Shown here: positions 25,091-37,700 of the stretch, piece after piece
Numbering within the stretch: position 1 is the stretch's first letter
How the letters are laid out: the number at the start of each line of letters is the position of its first letter
DNA from: Spirodela intermedia
Lineage: Eukaryota; Streptophyta; Magnoliopsida; Alismatales; Araceae
DNA: 64,000 nucleotides
NCBI GenBank assembly: GCA_902729315.2
Contig: LR746271.1
Location: 4,794,001-4,858,000, forward strand
Reading direction: 5' to 3'
Position numbers and translations under genes: made by a program
The notes under the pieces: model-generated
What the model was told of the DNA's origin: nothing
Database searches by the model: none
What the model saw: the letters and a program-made list of their open reading frames with translations, nothing else

Positions 25091-25631
25091 AGATACATTT
25101 TCAGATGAACAATTGATAGCAACTCAATACAACCAATCACCATGATATGTACATATTGTTAATTTTCTAGTTTCTAAAATTTTTTTAGAACAATGTGATA
25201 AGAATAGAAAAAATTATTTTTTTCTAAGATTATAAACTATTTTTTGCATGATCCTGATTTATATTACTTGGACAATGATTAAATTTTAAGGTGATCTATT
25301 CCTAAAGAAGAATATCAGAGCATTCTTAACATTTGCCATTTGTCTAACTATAGATGACATTTCTCTAGACAAAATATAGTTGTAAATTTTTTTATTGTGG
25401 TTTTTATTAAGCTACAATCACTAGAGATTCTATAGAATTTAGTAGAACATGTATTTCATATCAATCTATAGGTAACATGAGTAAAAAAGATGAAATGCCC
25501 ATGAGTAACATGTTAATAGTTGATTTTTTTATGTATAAGATATAGACTTCATGAGTCTCTTCTCATCAACTAAAACATATGAGTATATTTTTCTTGTAGT
25601 TGATTAAGTGTCTAAATGGGTGGATGCTATT

Positions 25632-27302
25632 TGACATGACTTAGTCATTATATAATAAATCACATAAATTTAAAATTTATAAAACTAGAAAATATAAATT
25701 TTTAGATATTTAGAACTATTTCTAAACAAATATATCAATTATAATTCAATAAACTTCCAAAAATAGTGATAATTTTCCAAGTCAATCACAAAGATGTAAT
25801 ATAATATCTATGAATTTTATAAATACTATTTTCTATAAATTTTATACTACAAAATAAAAAAAAATTAAAATTTACAAAAAATGAAAATAAGGGTGCGGAC
25901 GTCAAAATGATGTCAATGCCTAGTGAATGTGAATCAAGTGGAAATAGAATTGTAGAAACAATTACAAATAATTTAATTGATCAAATTAAGATCTATAAAA
26001 TCTGGAAGAATCGTAATTGAATGAAGTATATCTTGGTAAATTTAAAATCAACAAATTATCACTAAATGATATGAAAATGAAGTTGAAAGTAAGAAAATAG
26101 AGTTCTAGTGTTGCAGTGGCAATGCGTCGTGCAATGTCTATGGCCTCAAATGCTCCCCTTAGACAAGGACAACATAGACAATTTCTAGATTTCTTTGCAA
26201 AGTCTAGAAATTAATGAAATGGGTCATCAAATCATCTCTAGTGGTTGTCACCTAGTAGAGCAAAAAAATGATGACTTTGCAACTCTCTAATAACTGTCTA
26301 CCGACAAAAAGGAGCTGGATGAAGGTGGGGCGTATGTCAAAGAGTTTCATCCTCATGTTTATGCAACAAAAGAAAGCTCTTCATCACATTTGGTATGTTC
26401 TTAGGAGGTGGCAACTCGTCTCTTGGCAGATCGTCCTCTTCCTAATGACGGTTTATTTGTCGATTGATCAAAGATACTTTACTCGATGGATTCACGATCC
26501 TTTTATCATGAATCATTCAGTAATTTTAGTAACAATACTCCACGACTCACATTGACGAGATTTTTACCGATGATCAAGTGATTCTAGCGGCTTAATCCTT
26601 CATCGGTGATCTGTAGGAAAGTCATGACAATTAGATAAAAGTATGAGTTTTGACTTTGGAAGGATTTGAACCCACACCAGAGTCCCGTCTATATGAAAGA
26701 GATTGACATAAGTTCTCTAATGTCCTTATTAAATGATGTTATCATGGTATATCTCTATTATAAATAAGGGATATTACAGGTATTAAAATCATCGAATCCT
26801 TCTAGGGAAAGAGTGACGCGGGTTTAGTCCCACATCACTTGTGTGCCGAAATTTTAGATGAATATATAGTAATATTACATTTGCAATCAAATCCCTTTCT
26901 TGCATGTGTACAACTATTCCTTGTCCCATAGTTAGCTAACCACTAGTGATGTGGAAGGGGAGTGGCATACACGTGCTCCTATTGGTCCTAGTCACTCGAG
27001 CCCCAACTCACCACTACTCCCCGACTACACTTCCAACCTACTTGCAGGCCTAGCTGGCCCGTGAGTCCCCCCCATTTTATTAGATTTTTATTTTTATTTC
27101 TTTTTTTCTTTATTTATCTCAAAAGTAAGATTATAAAAATCATATAAATTTGTATAAAATCACTTAATTACCCAAAAAATCACGTTAATCAACTAAAAAC
27201 CACTTTTCACACTTTAACACAAATAGAAGTCTATTTATTATGAGTTAAGGTTAAAATTATATTATTTACTAATTATTAACTCATAATAATAAAGATTTAT
27301 CA
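25632..27302 (-). mobile_element. Nested solo LTR, reverse orientation (1671 bp)
   Basis: It begins TGACATGACTTAGTC and ends AAAGATTTATCA, the reverse complement of the family LTR. It is flanked by perfect 5-bp repeats CTATT at 25627-25631 and 27303-27307, inside the integrase core. It carries a ~110-bp extra segment (about 26692-26800) shared with the 59066 copy but absent from the 19684, 29798 and 62598 copies. Confidence 0.9.
26827..26868 (+). promoter_or_regulatory. USE-like box plus TATA, antisense in LTR
   Basis: GTCCCACATCA (26827-26837), a 25-bp spacer, then TATATA (26863-26868). Confidence 0.4.
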
Positions 27303-28120
27303 CTATTTTTTTTAGAACTAATGAGCATAAAATTATGATAAAATTTGTGCAAGAAAATAGTTTTTTGAGATTTGTATGTCTTAGAATGATTATTATTGAT
27401 GGAAGAACACATTTTACAAATAAAAATTTTAGGAAATTGTTAAAAAAAAAAGAGTATACCATAGAGTAACCACTCTATATATCATCCCCAAACAAATAAG
27501 CAAACTGAAGTAACAAATCGAGAAATTTTGAGAATTTTGAGAAAAACAATTAGACAAGATAGGAAATATTGATTCACAAAATTACAAGATATATTATGGG
27601 CTTATAGATCAACTTATAAAAGTCCTATGAGTATGTACCCATTTAATCTCATTTTTGGAAAGTCATGTCATCTTGTGAAAATAGAGCATAAGTATTATGG
27701 GCTACAAAAAAAATATGTATAGATGAAACATTAACTAGTTAACATAGAATTTTTCAACTATATGAATTAAAAGAGTTGAGGAATGAAGCTTACGAAATCA
27801 TAGAATATATAAAGAAAAAAATAAAATTTTTTATGATAAACACATTAGTAGAAAAAAAATTGATGATGGACAAAAAATTTCTAGGCTGAAATTATTTCTA
27901 GAAAAATTAAAATCAAAATGGAAAAGGCCTTATGTGGTGGAAGAGACATATGATCATGGGGCTGTAATGATTAAAGATCCTAAAAGTGATCATAACTTTA
28001 AGGTAAATGGACAACAACTTAAACATTACATAGAACATGAATGCCTAGTAGAAAAAGAAATTTTATTATTAAAGAAATTCAAGAGTAAAATTAATGTGTC
28101 TACTTGGAGACATTAAATTC

Positions 28121-28374
28121 AGGCTGCATGAGAGGCAACCCATGGTTTTTATTTCATTCTGTTTGTGATTTTAAGTTTTGTCTATTTTTCTTAGTATTTT
28201 GCAGTACTTTTTTTTTAAAAAAAAATTCCGAAAAAGTGTAGGAGAATTTAGGGTGCATGGGAGGTAACCCATGGTTTTTATTTCATTCTATTTGTGATTT
28301 TAAGCTTTGTCTATTTTCTTAGAATTAAGTACTTGTTTCTACATTTATTTTTTTTTCGAAAAAGTGTAGGGGGA
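28121..28374 (+). repeat. Tandem direct duplication of ~127 bp after pol
   Basis: Copies at 28121-28249 and 28250-28374 share GCATG(A/G)GAGG(C/T)AACCCATGG at the start and CGAAAAAGTGTAGG at the end. They lie in the noncoding region after integrase. Confidence 0.85.
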
Positions 28375-29797
28375 GTGTAAGATGTAGTGGAAAATTAAAA
28401 ATGAGGTTGAGGTGATGTCTTTCTGAGCTTTATCATTTATGAAAATATTTTTAGTGCTTAACTTTACATATATGCATGCTTCATTTGAAAATTATATTTT
28501 CTACATATTCTATTTTCATTCTTCTATGTCATTGAGGACAATATCATTTTTAAGTTTGGGAGTGAAGTACTAACTCTTAATTTATACTCTAAGACGATTA
28601 AGAACATGTGTTTGCATTTGTTTTGATGCTCACTTAAAACAACAACTAAAATTTTTTAGAAAAACTACAACATCTGTTTTCTAGTTTTCTATCAAGAACA
28701 ATAGATTGTCAAAAATAGTAGAGAAAAAACAGCTCAAAATTTGAAATTCTAGAGACCCTTTTATCAAATTTCAATCCCCTAGACATATATTAGTGAAATT
28801 CGAAATTACAATTATAAAGAGGATAGTTTTGATTTATTTTTGATAAATTTATTGTTAGTGAAAATAGAACTAAAAATAAGAAGCAGAACTATTAGAACTA
28901 TCTAATTTATAAATTTCTTACATCTATTACATGCATGAAAAATTAAATCAATTAGATTGATTGATATCAAAAGATATTAGGAAGATTATTATTGAACTAA
29001 AAGAATGAGTTAGTAGCATGAAATGTTAGAATACTCTTTAGATATATGATAGAAAATATGGATTTGATTTTACAAGTTTTCACTTCATGATCTTGATGGA
29101 TAGTACGTACTTGATGTGAAAATTTGATTGATTATTTTAGTTTAATACAGATTCTTACACGCTGATCTATAAGATTTGTGAAGAGAAATCACTTATTTCG
29201 AAAAAAAAAAAGAGAGAGAATAATGTGAAAAATCTAAAAGCCAAGAGTAGACATAGAGGGTGTGAGACATCATTCTTATTCTCCAAAAATGATCTATTAA
29301 AAGACACTTGCTGCAAAATAAGTAGATAAAATGAAAACCCTGAAAATAAAGAGTACACATGGAGGGTGTGAAACATCATTCTTATTGTCGAAATGTATCT
29401 ATAGGAAAAGCTACTTATCCACTATAGAAAAAAAATATATATGTATAATACAAACTTTAAAAATTAAGTCATGAAAAAAAGAAAATATAGGATCAATATT
29501 ATTCTTGAATAAGTATTAATAATTGAAAGATCTTGTAAATATAGTTATGAGTGAAGAAGTGATAAAGATGTGAATAGAAGAAGTGAAGTCTAGATTGTTA
29601 TTTTAAGAAGTGCTTAAATGTTTAAGCACTTGACATCATTCTTAAATACTTGATATAAAAATCCAAAGTGTCTAAAGATGTATCATTTCTAATTATATTT
29701 ATATATATATATTGAAATATGATGTTTTGAGATTTCTGAATTTTTATTCTCCTAATTCTATTGCTAAAAGACTAGTAATGATTTAAGTTGGGAGGTA
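28375..29797 (+). other. Post-pol region of the retrotransposon
   Basis: It contains the ATTGAGGACAAT...AAGTTTGGGAG phrase (near 28532-28562) typical of the downstream region of Athila/Tat elements. No env-like ORF can be read. A second direct duplication lies at about 29231-29440. The polypurine tract TAAGTTGGGAGGTA (about 29784-29797) abuts the 3' LTR. Confidence 0.6.
29231..29440 (+). repeat. Imperfect direct duplication of ~100 bp
   Basis: Copies near 29231 and 29333 share GGAGGGTGTGAAACATCATTC (first copy GAGGGTGTGAGACATCATTC) and the flanking AAAGAGTA/CAAGAGTA phrases. Confidence 0.75.
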
Positions 29798-31412
29798 TAA
29801 TAAGTCTTCATTATCATGAGTTAATAATTAACAAATAATATATTTTTAACCTTAACTCATGATAAATAGACTTATATTTATGTTAAATTATAAAATATGA
29901 TTTTTAATTGATTAATATGAATTTTTGGCTAATTATGTGATTTTATATAAATTTATATGATTTTTATAATCTTATTTTTGAGATAAATGAAGAAACAAAT
30001 TAAAATAAAATTATAAAAAAAGGAGGGGACCTAGTGGCTAGTTAAGCCTGCCAATGGGTCAAAGTGTAGTTGGAGAGAGCTACAAGTAGGGGCTCAAGCA
30101 GCTATGGAGCAATGGGAGCACGTGTGTGTCACTCTTCCTCCACGTCCCTGATGGCTAGCTAATTGTGGGGTAAGGAATAGTCATACACATGGGAAAGAAA
30201 CTTATTACTTGTAAATCTGATATTACTATATATTTGCCTAAAACTTTGATGTACAATCGATGTAGGACTAAACCCGCACCACACAATCTATGTGGGTTTG
30301 AATACTACTAGAGTCAAAACTTGTATTTGTATTTGATTAAATCGTGACTTTCTTACAAATCATTAGTGAAGGATTAAGTTACTAGAATTGCTCAATCATT
30401 AGAGAGAATTTAGTTGATGCAATTTATGAAGTATTGTTACTAAAATTATTAAATAATTTGTAATAAAAGTATCATGAGTCTATTAAGTAAAGGATTTTTG
30501 ATTGATTGATGAACAAACTATCATCGAGAAGAGGACAATCCACTGAAAGACAAGTCACCACCTCTTGAAAGCATATAAGATGTAATGAAGAGCCTTCTCT
30601 TGTCGTGTAGACATGAGAAGAAAGCTCCTTAACACGCACCCTACCTCCATCTAGCCCTTCTCTGTCATGTGATAGCTGCTGGAGAATTATAAAGTCGTCA
30701 TTTTTTTGCTTCGTTGAATGACAGCTGCTAGAGATGACTCGACGACCCTATTCATTCATATTTGAACTTCACAAGAAGATTTAGAGATTGTCCACATTGC
30801 CTTTGTCTAAGGAAAGCCTTCGAGGCTATGAACACTACACGATAATCCTCCTAAATACTTGGGATTCTAATGTATTGTCGATGTATTTCAACCACAAGAT
30901 CAAAATTCTATTTTTCTACTTTCAACTTAATTTTTGCTTCATTTACTAATAATTTGTGCGATTTAAATTTATTAAACTCTTCTTCATTCAATTATGATTC
31001 TTCTTACTTTTATAGATCTTAATTTGATCAATTAAATTATCTATAATCACTTATGTAGGAATTACTAGATGGAACTTTGTTTTTGCCTAATTTGCATTTG
31101 TTGGGTGCTAATGTCATCCTAGCATCGCACCCTTATTTTCTCTTTTCATGAGTTCTAAATATATTTTATTTTTATTTCTCAATAAAATTTTTATAAAAAC
31201 TCATATTTTTTGAGACAAATTCTAAAAATTTACCCAATATTATATTAGATCCTTGTGATTGACTTGGAAATTTTTTAATATTTTGAAACTTTTATTAAAT
31301 TATAATTGATATATTTATTAAGAAATACTTCTAAATATTTAAAAATTAGTATTTTCTAATTTTATAAATTTTAAATTTACATGATTTACTATACAATGAC
31401 TAAGTCATGTTA
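29798..31412 (+). mobile_element. 3' LTR of the host element (1615 bp)
   Basis: It begins TAATAAGTCTTCATTATC (TG end decayed to TA) and ends TAAGTCATGTTA. It is preceded by the polypurine tract and followed by the target repeat GTACT. It has lost most CG dinucleotides, consistent with being older than the nested solo LTRs. Confidence 0.85.
30227..30268 (-). promoter_or_regulatory. USE-like box plus TATA, antisense in LTR
   Basis: On the minus strand GTCCTACATCG (30258-30268), a 25-bp spacer, then TATATA (30227-30232). Confidence 0.4.
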
Positions 31413-33399
31413 GTACTTCATCTAATATTACCTCAATTGCCTATGTCATAACTTTTTTTATTTGACTTTTAGTCTTTGCCAATTATGTAAGATGAATTAC
31501 TTTTAATCATTTTAGTTTTAAATTAGTTGTATGCAAGTGAGTCATCTCAATGCCATAATGAGAACTTGGCATAAGTAAATGAGAAACACTTGTGGGCCAA
31601 TAAACATAGAATTTTCTAATTAGTTGTAATGCAATATATGAGTACGAATGCAATCTTATGATTGCAAAATTTCTACTTTTCCCTTATAGTGTCTGTCTTA
31701 GTTTTGAGTGCAAAATGCTTATGAGTTGATTACTTTCATGGAAAATAAAAGAGATACAATGGCAATTAATTTTGAAATCATATAAGAGTTTTATATGGTT
31801 TATAAAAAATCTTTAATAATAAAATTATAGTATGAAATTAATGTTTTACCTATATATGTATTTTACCAACATCAAAATAGGAAAGGCACCTAAAGTCAAC
31901 AAGAGCACCAATTTTAATTACCATATTATATGAAGTCAAATATTTGAGTAAAACAACAATGGGTTATTTCATATTGTAAATAAAGTTAAAGATCTCCATA
32001 CTTGAGAAAATAATTTTGGATGATCCTTTGAAAAATGCTTCCACCACATTGAAATCTGAATAGATTGTTTTCTTAATAGAACCAAAGTAATCTATTTTAC
32101 GCATAGGTTACTATTAAACACCACTTAATAGTAAAATCAAGTATAAAAATATTGAACTTGAAGAAGGTTCATTATCAAGTATAAAAGTATTTATAATTAA
32201 ATAAGATTAAATTTTGATAGAAAAAAATCTGAAGAAGGGTCATTAAATAAATTGGTTTAGAAAATATTTCCATTTTCAAGTTTACTCATTATCAATGACG
32301 TTTCTAGGTGGAAATCTAGGGGATGAAATTCTCACTCTAGGTGTATGCACTACAATAAAAAAAGGTTATGAATCAATGAGACAGGTTATTTCTCCATGAA
32401 CACTTTCACTATCAAGAAATACAAATTTACATGAGCCTTTCTAAAGTATATATCCAGAATATTGAGTTAGGACAAAATAATAATATTTTGCCACCTAAAG
32501 CCACGAATCTTAGAGAGTGCATTGATACCATTTAGGCCACTAGAGATATGAATTTAGTTGAAATCAGTTTTCATATTATCCTTAGATAATGCTTCTCATA
32601 CAAGATACCATCAGAGAGTAAAGTAGGTCAAGAGAGCCGAAGTATTATCACAAGAGAACAATATTGACTCAAAATTTATCAATAGGAAAATTAAAGTATA
32701 TTTTCATTAGTTGTGCCACTTTCTCATACACATTAAATTTGATACAAATAAAATTCTCAACTCTAAAGAACATGATGTTATAATCATAAAAAGTGATGAG
32801 AAATTATGTTTAGATTTGATAACCTTTTTGAGATGCTGTTAGAAGCTAAGGGAACCTTTTATAACGGAAAGCAAAAGATTCAAAGGGTCTGAAAGCACGG
32901 ATAGAAAGCTTAAACTATACTAAACAAGTTAGAAAATGACAAATGAAGAATGCTTAAGCTTCCTCTTTTATTGTTATTTTCAAAATCTTAAAGCTTAAAC
33001 TATATATAATTTACTTTGAGGCATTGGAAACTTGCCTTAGATTGAAGTGTTTTCAAAAGTTTATTCAATTGGTCAGAAACAATACTTATGCTTAGTTTGA
33101 AATAATTTCTTCAATCTACTGATAATTTATATGCTCATATTAATAGAGACATATTTGATGCGAAATGGTCTAATTCTTGGGAAATATATGGATGGTATGA
33201 ATTAGACCATGATGAGTCAAGCTCCTCTTAACGATGATAATAACATACTCATGGATGACATAAATGATGATAACTTGCCAAACATTTTTAGTTGTCATTT
33301 TTACTTTCTAACTTCAAATGAAACATCCATCAATAGACTAATGATGGTATATTCAACCAAAAGAAAGCCTAGTACACGACTGGAGATTATATGAATGTC
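31413..33399. other. AT-rich intergenic stretch before copy 2
   Basis: No gene. 31413-32640 aligns with 61545-62597. 32950-33300 aligns with 44490-44800 upstream of copy 3. Confidence 0.6.
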
Positions 33400-34781
33400 T
33401 TAGGAAGAAACCAATGAGACATGCTACGTCACACATGACAAATAAGCAAAAAAGTATCTGTCGCTGCTTCTCTTCGAAGTTAAACAACAGCCGGAACAGA
33501 CTCAGCTCACAGACGTTTATAACTGGAGCTTGCAAACAAAAGATCGATTTCTCCGTAAGTGTAATCATAGCCAAGACCGAATCGGGCGAAAGCCTGTAAC
33601 GAGGGGGCATCGCCATTTGACTCTTAGCTTCTCACGAACCAAAAATCGGCAAAAACCGAGGGATATATATGTGATACTTGCGACCACTGTTGTCCACGCG
33701 GCTCTGTCAAATGCAGTGTCTGAGGTTAAGAGGTCTCATAGTACCATCTATATCGGGTTACAGTTGGCGTTAGCTTTGGTGGCACCTGCCCGATTCTTGG
33801 CGATCCTACCTGTTCTCCAGCGTGCTACCCCTGTGAACACAGTGGTGGTCGTAGAAAAGTTTCCGAGTCCCGTGCATCTCCATCTTCTTCCTCTGTACGT
33901 CATCTCACCTCTCTCTCTCGCTGTACATAGGGTCAACGTTTTTCTGTCAATGAGTGCCAGTGCGCACATTTGAATTGTATTCCATTTCACTTTATACGCA
34001 AGCGGCGGAACGATGTCTGAAACGACAGTTGATTGCACAATCTACGAATAAGGGAAGAGAAACCGATGGGAGAAGGATCGTTCCTGGTACGATACGAGAG
34101 AGCAAGTAGTGGGATCTAACATATCATTTACAGGAATGGCTTTTGATAGGCAGGAAAGGGTGCACCATCGAGGGAAGAGAAGGAGAGAAAGGAGGCAACC
34201 ACGTGATTGGATAGCGAAATGAGACGCTCCACTGACTCCCTCAGTCCAAATCAAGAATTGATTTTTCAGCTGTCTTTCGCCGGTCTCCTATTGGTCGTAT
34301 ATCTAATGTGCTCTGAAGGGCACCGTAAGGATGAAGGGTGGGAGGAAAAACCGACCCGAGGTCCAGAAACGGCGGTCGTCTTTTAGGTTTACTTCCTCTG
34401 TCTCTCTCTGTCCTCTCCCCTCACTTTCTGTCATCTCCACCCTTCTTTTCCTTCAGAATTGGTAAGGATTACTTTCTCTTGTCGAATACAAAACCTACCT
34501 TGTCTTCCATCATCTTCCCGGCTTTTTCCACATCGGGTAATCTCCGATTGTAGGGCTCGTACAGCATCTTACACCTCTTGGGCACTGATCGGCTGTTCCG
34601 ACTTTGGCAAAGCCGCGAAATTTTTATTAAACAAGATTCCAGAGATCCGGACTTCCAAACTCATAGCAACATGTTCTTCCTCGTAAGGTTTTATCCATTC
34701 TTCCATTTTGTAGGGCACCGTTGGATCGATCCGCGAGCGATGTGATGAGGCAAAAGAAGTTGGAGGACAGAGAATAAAAGC
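33400..34781 (+). promoter_or_regulatory. Upstream region of MADS copy 2 (duplicated block)
   Basis: It aligns with 430-1872 and 44980-46386 but is the most diverged. It has a G-box at 34200-34205 directly before ATTGG, which copies 1 and 3 lack. The CArG box next to the core promoter is altered, and only a weak TTTATTAAA is seen near 34624. The ORF at 33530-33973 is not conserved in the other copies. Confidence 0.55.
34200..34205. promoter_or_regulatory. G-box CACGTG specific to copy 2
   Basis: The matching sites read CACCTG in copy 1 (about 1274) and GACCTG in copy 3 (about 45774). It lies about 580 bp upstream of the ATG and abuts an inverted CCAAT box. Confidence 0.4.
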
Positions 34782-37700
34782 ATGGCGAGGGGGAAGATCA
34801 AGATTAGGAAGATAGACAACAAGACCGCGAGGCAGGTGACCTTCTCGAAGCGACGGAGGGGCCTGTTCAAGAAAGCGAAAGAGCTGGCCATACTCTGTGA
34901 TGCCGAAGTGGGGTTGATCATCTTTTCCTCCAACGGCAAACTTTTCGAATATTCCAGCAACAGGTGCAGATCCTTTCCTTTTAGGCCCTTTTCGAGCTCT
35001 CTCTGTGTCTGACACTCTCCTATTATGTGTTGCTTTCTCCCTTTCTTGCCGCATCCTCATACGGCAGTCCATATCCCGTACGTGTGGGTGCAAGTGTTGT
35101 AGTTTATCGCATGCTGGTTGTCGAATCTTCTTCACTCCTCTCTCCATCCTTATCTTTCTTAGTCGGAGTCGTAGTTTTTTCTTTTGCTTGTTGTGGTTTT
35201 CGTGAGAATGGAAAACTAGGGCTCTCGAACGGTGTGGAAGAGAGGAGAAACACCGAGGAGAGTGGAAACCAGGGGACGCATAGAACGAGGAGGTTCTGAA
35301 CGGTGTGCACGCTTGCATTAATTGGTTGATTGATAGATAGATAAAGATATGGATAGATAGGTCGCAAGAAAGAGAGATGGAGAGAAGAGCGAGCAAGTAG
35401 GAGAGAGAGAGAGCTACGGAGAATAGCCGAACGAAGCCGACCGAACCTAGAGCGTGGATGATGAGAACAGCAGTTTGCGTATAGCTTAACTTTTATTCAT
35501 AACTTACAGGTACAAGTAGGGTGTAGCTTTGTCCCATACAGGATGAAAACAGATTAGGCCACAACTTGCTGTTTCCTTGACAGGGTTTTAAGATATGGAA
35601 CTGTGAGTGTACTTAAGTCGGCTAGTTTGTCTCACTAGTAGTGAATATTTTTCGTGTAATTTATCATTTGAACTCAGATTAACCTTAGCCTTTGTAACCC
35701 TTACCTCGGATGAAGTTTTTCCCGGTTCTAGGTGCATTATCTCGTTCATGAGTAACATAACCGTGATTACCTTTCTTTCTATTGGCAACGGAGTAGTGAG
35801 TTCTTCATAGGATGGCCACGTTATGAATTATTTCGGTTGCTTTTCTACGGCCAATCATGACCGATCCGTTTTGTTAGATGCTACTGTTCCATGCTTCCAA
35901 AAACTAGCCTTTTTCTTATAACTTACATATTTCTCACTAATCATTCATGTTTAGATTATGGTAATTGAAACACGTTAAGATGAGGTACTAAACTATAGTC
36001 AGATGGGTCTACCTTTCATTGGGTTGGCCCTCGTGAGTAGGTTCTTGGGCATTGTTCCCAATGAGTTTTCTTGTGCCTTCGTGTGTCAAATTTAATCCCC
36101 CGGTTGGGTTGGGTTCCATTCTTGTTCTACTGCTATTGTTCTTCAGTTATCACATGGGCTTGCATTTATGGAATTACACTAACACAATTGTCAATGATCG
36201 TTAATGCGTAGGAAGGAGTTCGTAATTGCAGATTAATGGCATTCAGTGTTCTTTAAGTTGCACCCAATTGGCTTCATACTATTGCTAATAAAGATATTGG
36301 TGAAAATTCGAACCCTAGTTATCATCAGTTCTTATTTCCGTAGGATCGAATGAAGAGAATAAAAAGGTCAAAAGAATTCAAGCAAGGTTATTAGGACTTC
36401 TATGCTGGTCAAGGCCAGACATATTGTTTCATTTTTTGGCTTTCTATCGGGCATAAAAACTCAGAGGCATTAAGTGCTGTTGTTCCATGGCCTTGTTCTA
36501 CTATTTCTACCAGATGACAATGCCCACCTTCAGAACAAAGTTTTTTATTTTTCATTTGACGTAAATTAGCCAGTTGAAAAATTGGTTAGATTGGCCTTGA
36601 ATTGCCGAGCCCAACTGGAGTCATCAAGTCATATGAAAGAGAGAACGCAATTGTTAAGCATCCTGATCACTGATTGAGAATAGAATACAATCTACTAGTA
36701 TTATTCTGATGGTTGATTAGATCATAGCACGGTATTGGCTATATATTTTTCGCCAAAGAGTGTGGAAACTTACGTTTCGGTGTTATTCTATGCTTAATAA
36801 GGGCAAGTTTTCTACACAATGAATAGCCAAATCTGATTATTTCCAGTCTTTTGAGAATATATCTGCGAAATACAATTTATGAGCTACATTTTATGTGCCA
36901 TATTTTAGAAGAGAATATGGGCTTTAGAGAAGGTAAGTTTCTGCATGAGGTGTTTATGTTGGATTACTCAAGGACATGCCATAGTGCCATGAAAGCGAAA
37001 AAGTGTCATTCATATTTGCGACTTACTACAATTTCAAAGTGCTCATCATCACATTCTTATTTAAAATGTCAAAGTGTGATAGCCTCAACAGCGAAGAACA
37101 GCTTTGAGGTGAGAGCTTGGAAGAAGTCTCTAGGTAGTTTAATCAGTTAAACTAATCAGTTTCTTGTAAATTTTCTTAGGATTTTGTGAAACAGCATTAG
37201 ATGCAATGAAGGCCTTGACTATTTTATCCTTGCTCACATATTCTATTTCCTATTTTATTTGAAGTATGAAGGCAATAATCGAAAGACATAACAAGCATTC
37301 ACGGGATGATGTGAAATCGGTGCGGCCATCTCATGATCACTGTGTAAGTCTTCATGCGCCATGCTTTTGTGAGTTTTCTGATGTAGCGAATGGTGTGTGG
37401 AATATTTTAGCCTTGAATCCACAAGGCAGGAATCTTGAACTCGGAATCCTGAATCCGTGGGACTTGGAATCTTCAATCCTTAAATCCACAGTGATTAACT
37501 AGGGCGACCCTTGAATCTACACTCATCACGCATACTGTTTTATTTTGTTTTAGTCTGTCCATCCTTCCGTTCTGAATTTGCAAGTCACTGGTACCCATTT
37601 TTCCGGCCTTCATAGGTTAAAGGTAGCATCCGTGGATCACTAAGCAAGGATGTTTTGGAGTCAAGGTTACAGCTCAGGTATGCCTTTCCTATATGACTGA

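Larger units (their letters stand above)
25250..28116 (+). pseudogene. Integrase remnant split by a solo LTR
   Basis: Before the insertion the frames give MSKKDEMPMSN, DIDFM and FLVVD.VSKWVDAI (the first catalytic Asp region). The reverse LTR 25632-27302 then interrupts. After it come IIIDGRTHFTNKNF (second Asp region), YKSPMSMYP-like and FGKSCHL. The C-terminal open piece (27934-28116) has VVEETYDHGAV and FKVNGQQLKHYI, typical of Athila/Tat integrase ends. Frameshifts and stops are present throughout. Confidence 0.8.
19447..31412 (+). mobile_element. Athila-like Ty3/gypsy retrotransposon carrying two nested solo LTRs
   Basis: The ends are TGATAAGTATTC... and ...GACTAAGTCATGTTA, flanked by identical GTACT copies at 19442-19446 and 31413-31417. 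Order: 5' LTR start (19447-19683), inserted solo LTR (19684-21315), 5' LTR remainder (21321-21530), gag, protease, RT, RNase H, integrase interrupted by a reverse solo LTR (25632-27302), spacer, polypurine tract (about 29784-29797) and 3' LTR (29798-31412). The part from LTR position ~500 through the primer-binding site to early gag is deleted. Gag phrases such as FKDLLKKC and YNPNW, and the integrase C-terminal FKVNGQQLKHYI, point to the Athila/Tat group. All reading frames are broken, so it is inactive. Confidence 0.85.

Noticed and set aside
28375-29797. Search for an env-like gene, as some Athila elements have
   Set aside because: Only short frames with many stops; no signal peptide or membrane segment in a convincing frame.
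33530-33973. 147-codon plus-strand ORF upstream of copy 2
   Set aside because: The matching places in copies 1 and 3 are not open in the same frame, and it resembles no known protein; it is part of the duplicated promoter block.
34569-35396. Longest ORF of the window (275 codons, minus strand)
   Set aside because: It is antisense to exon 1 and intron 1 of copy 2, its peptide is the complement of the MADS exon and flanks, and it is broken in copies 1 and 3.
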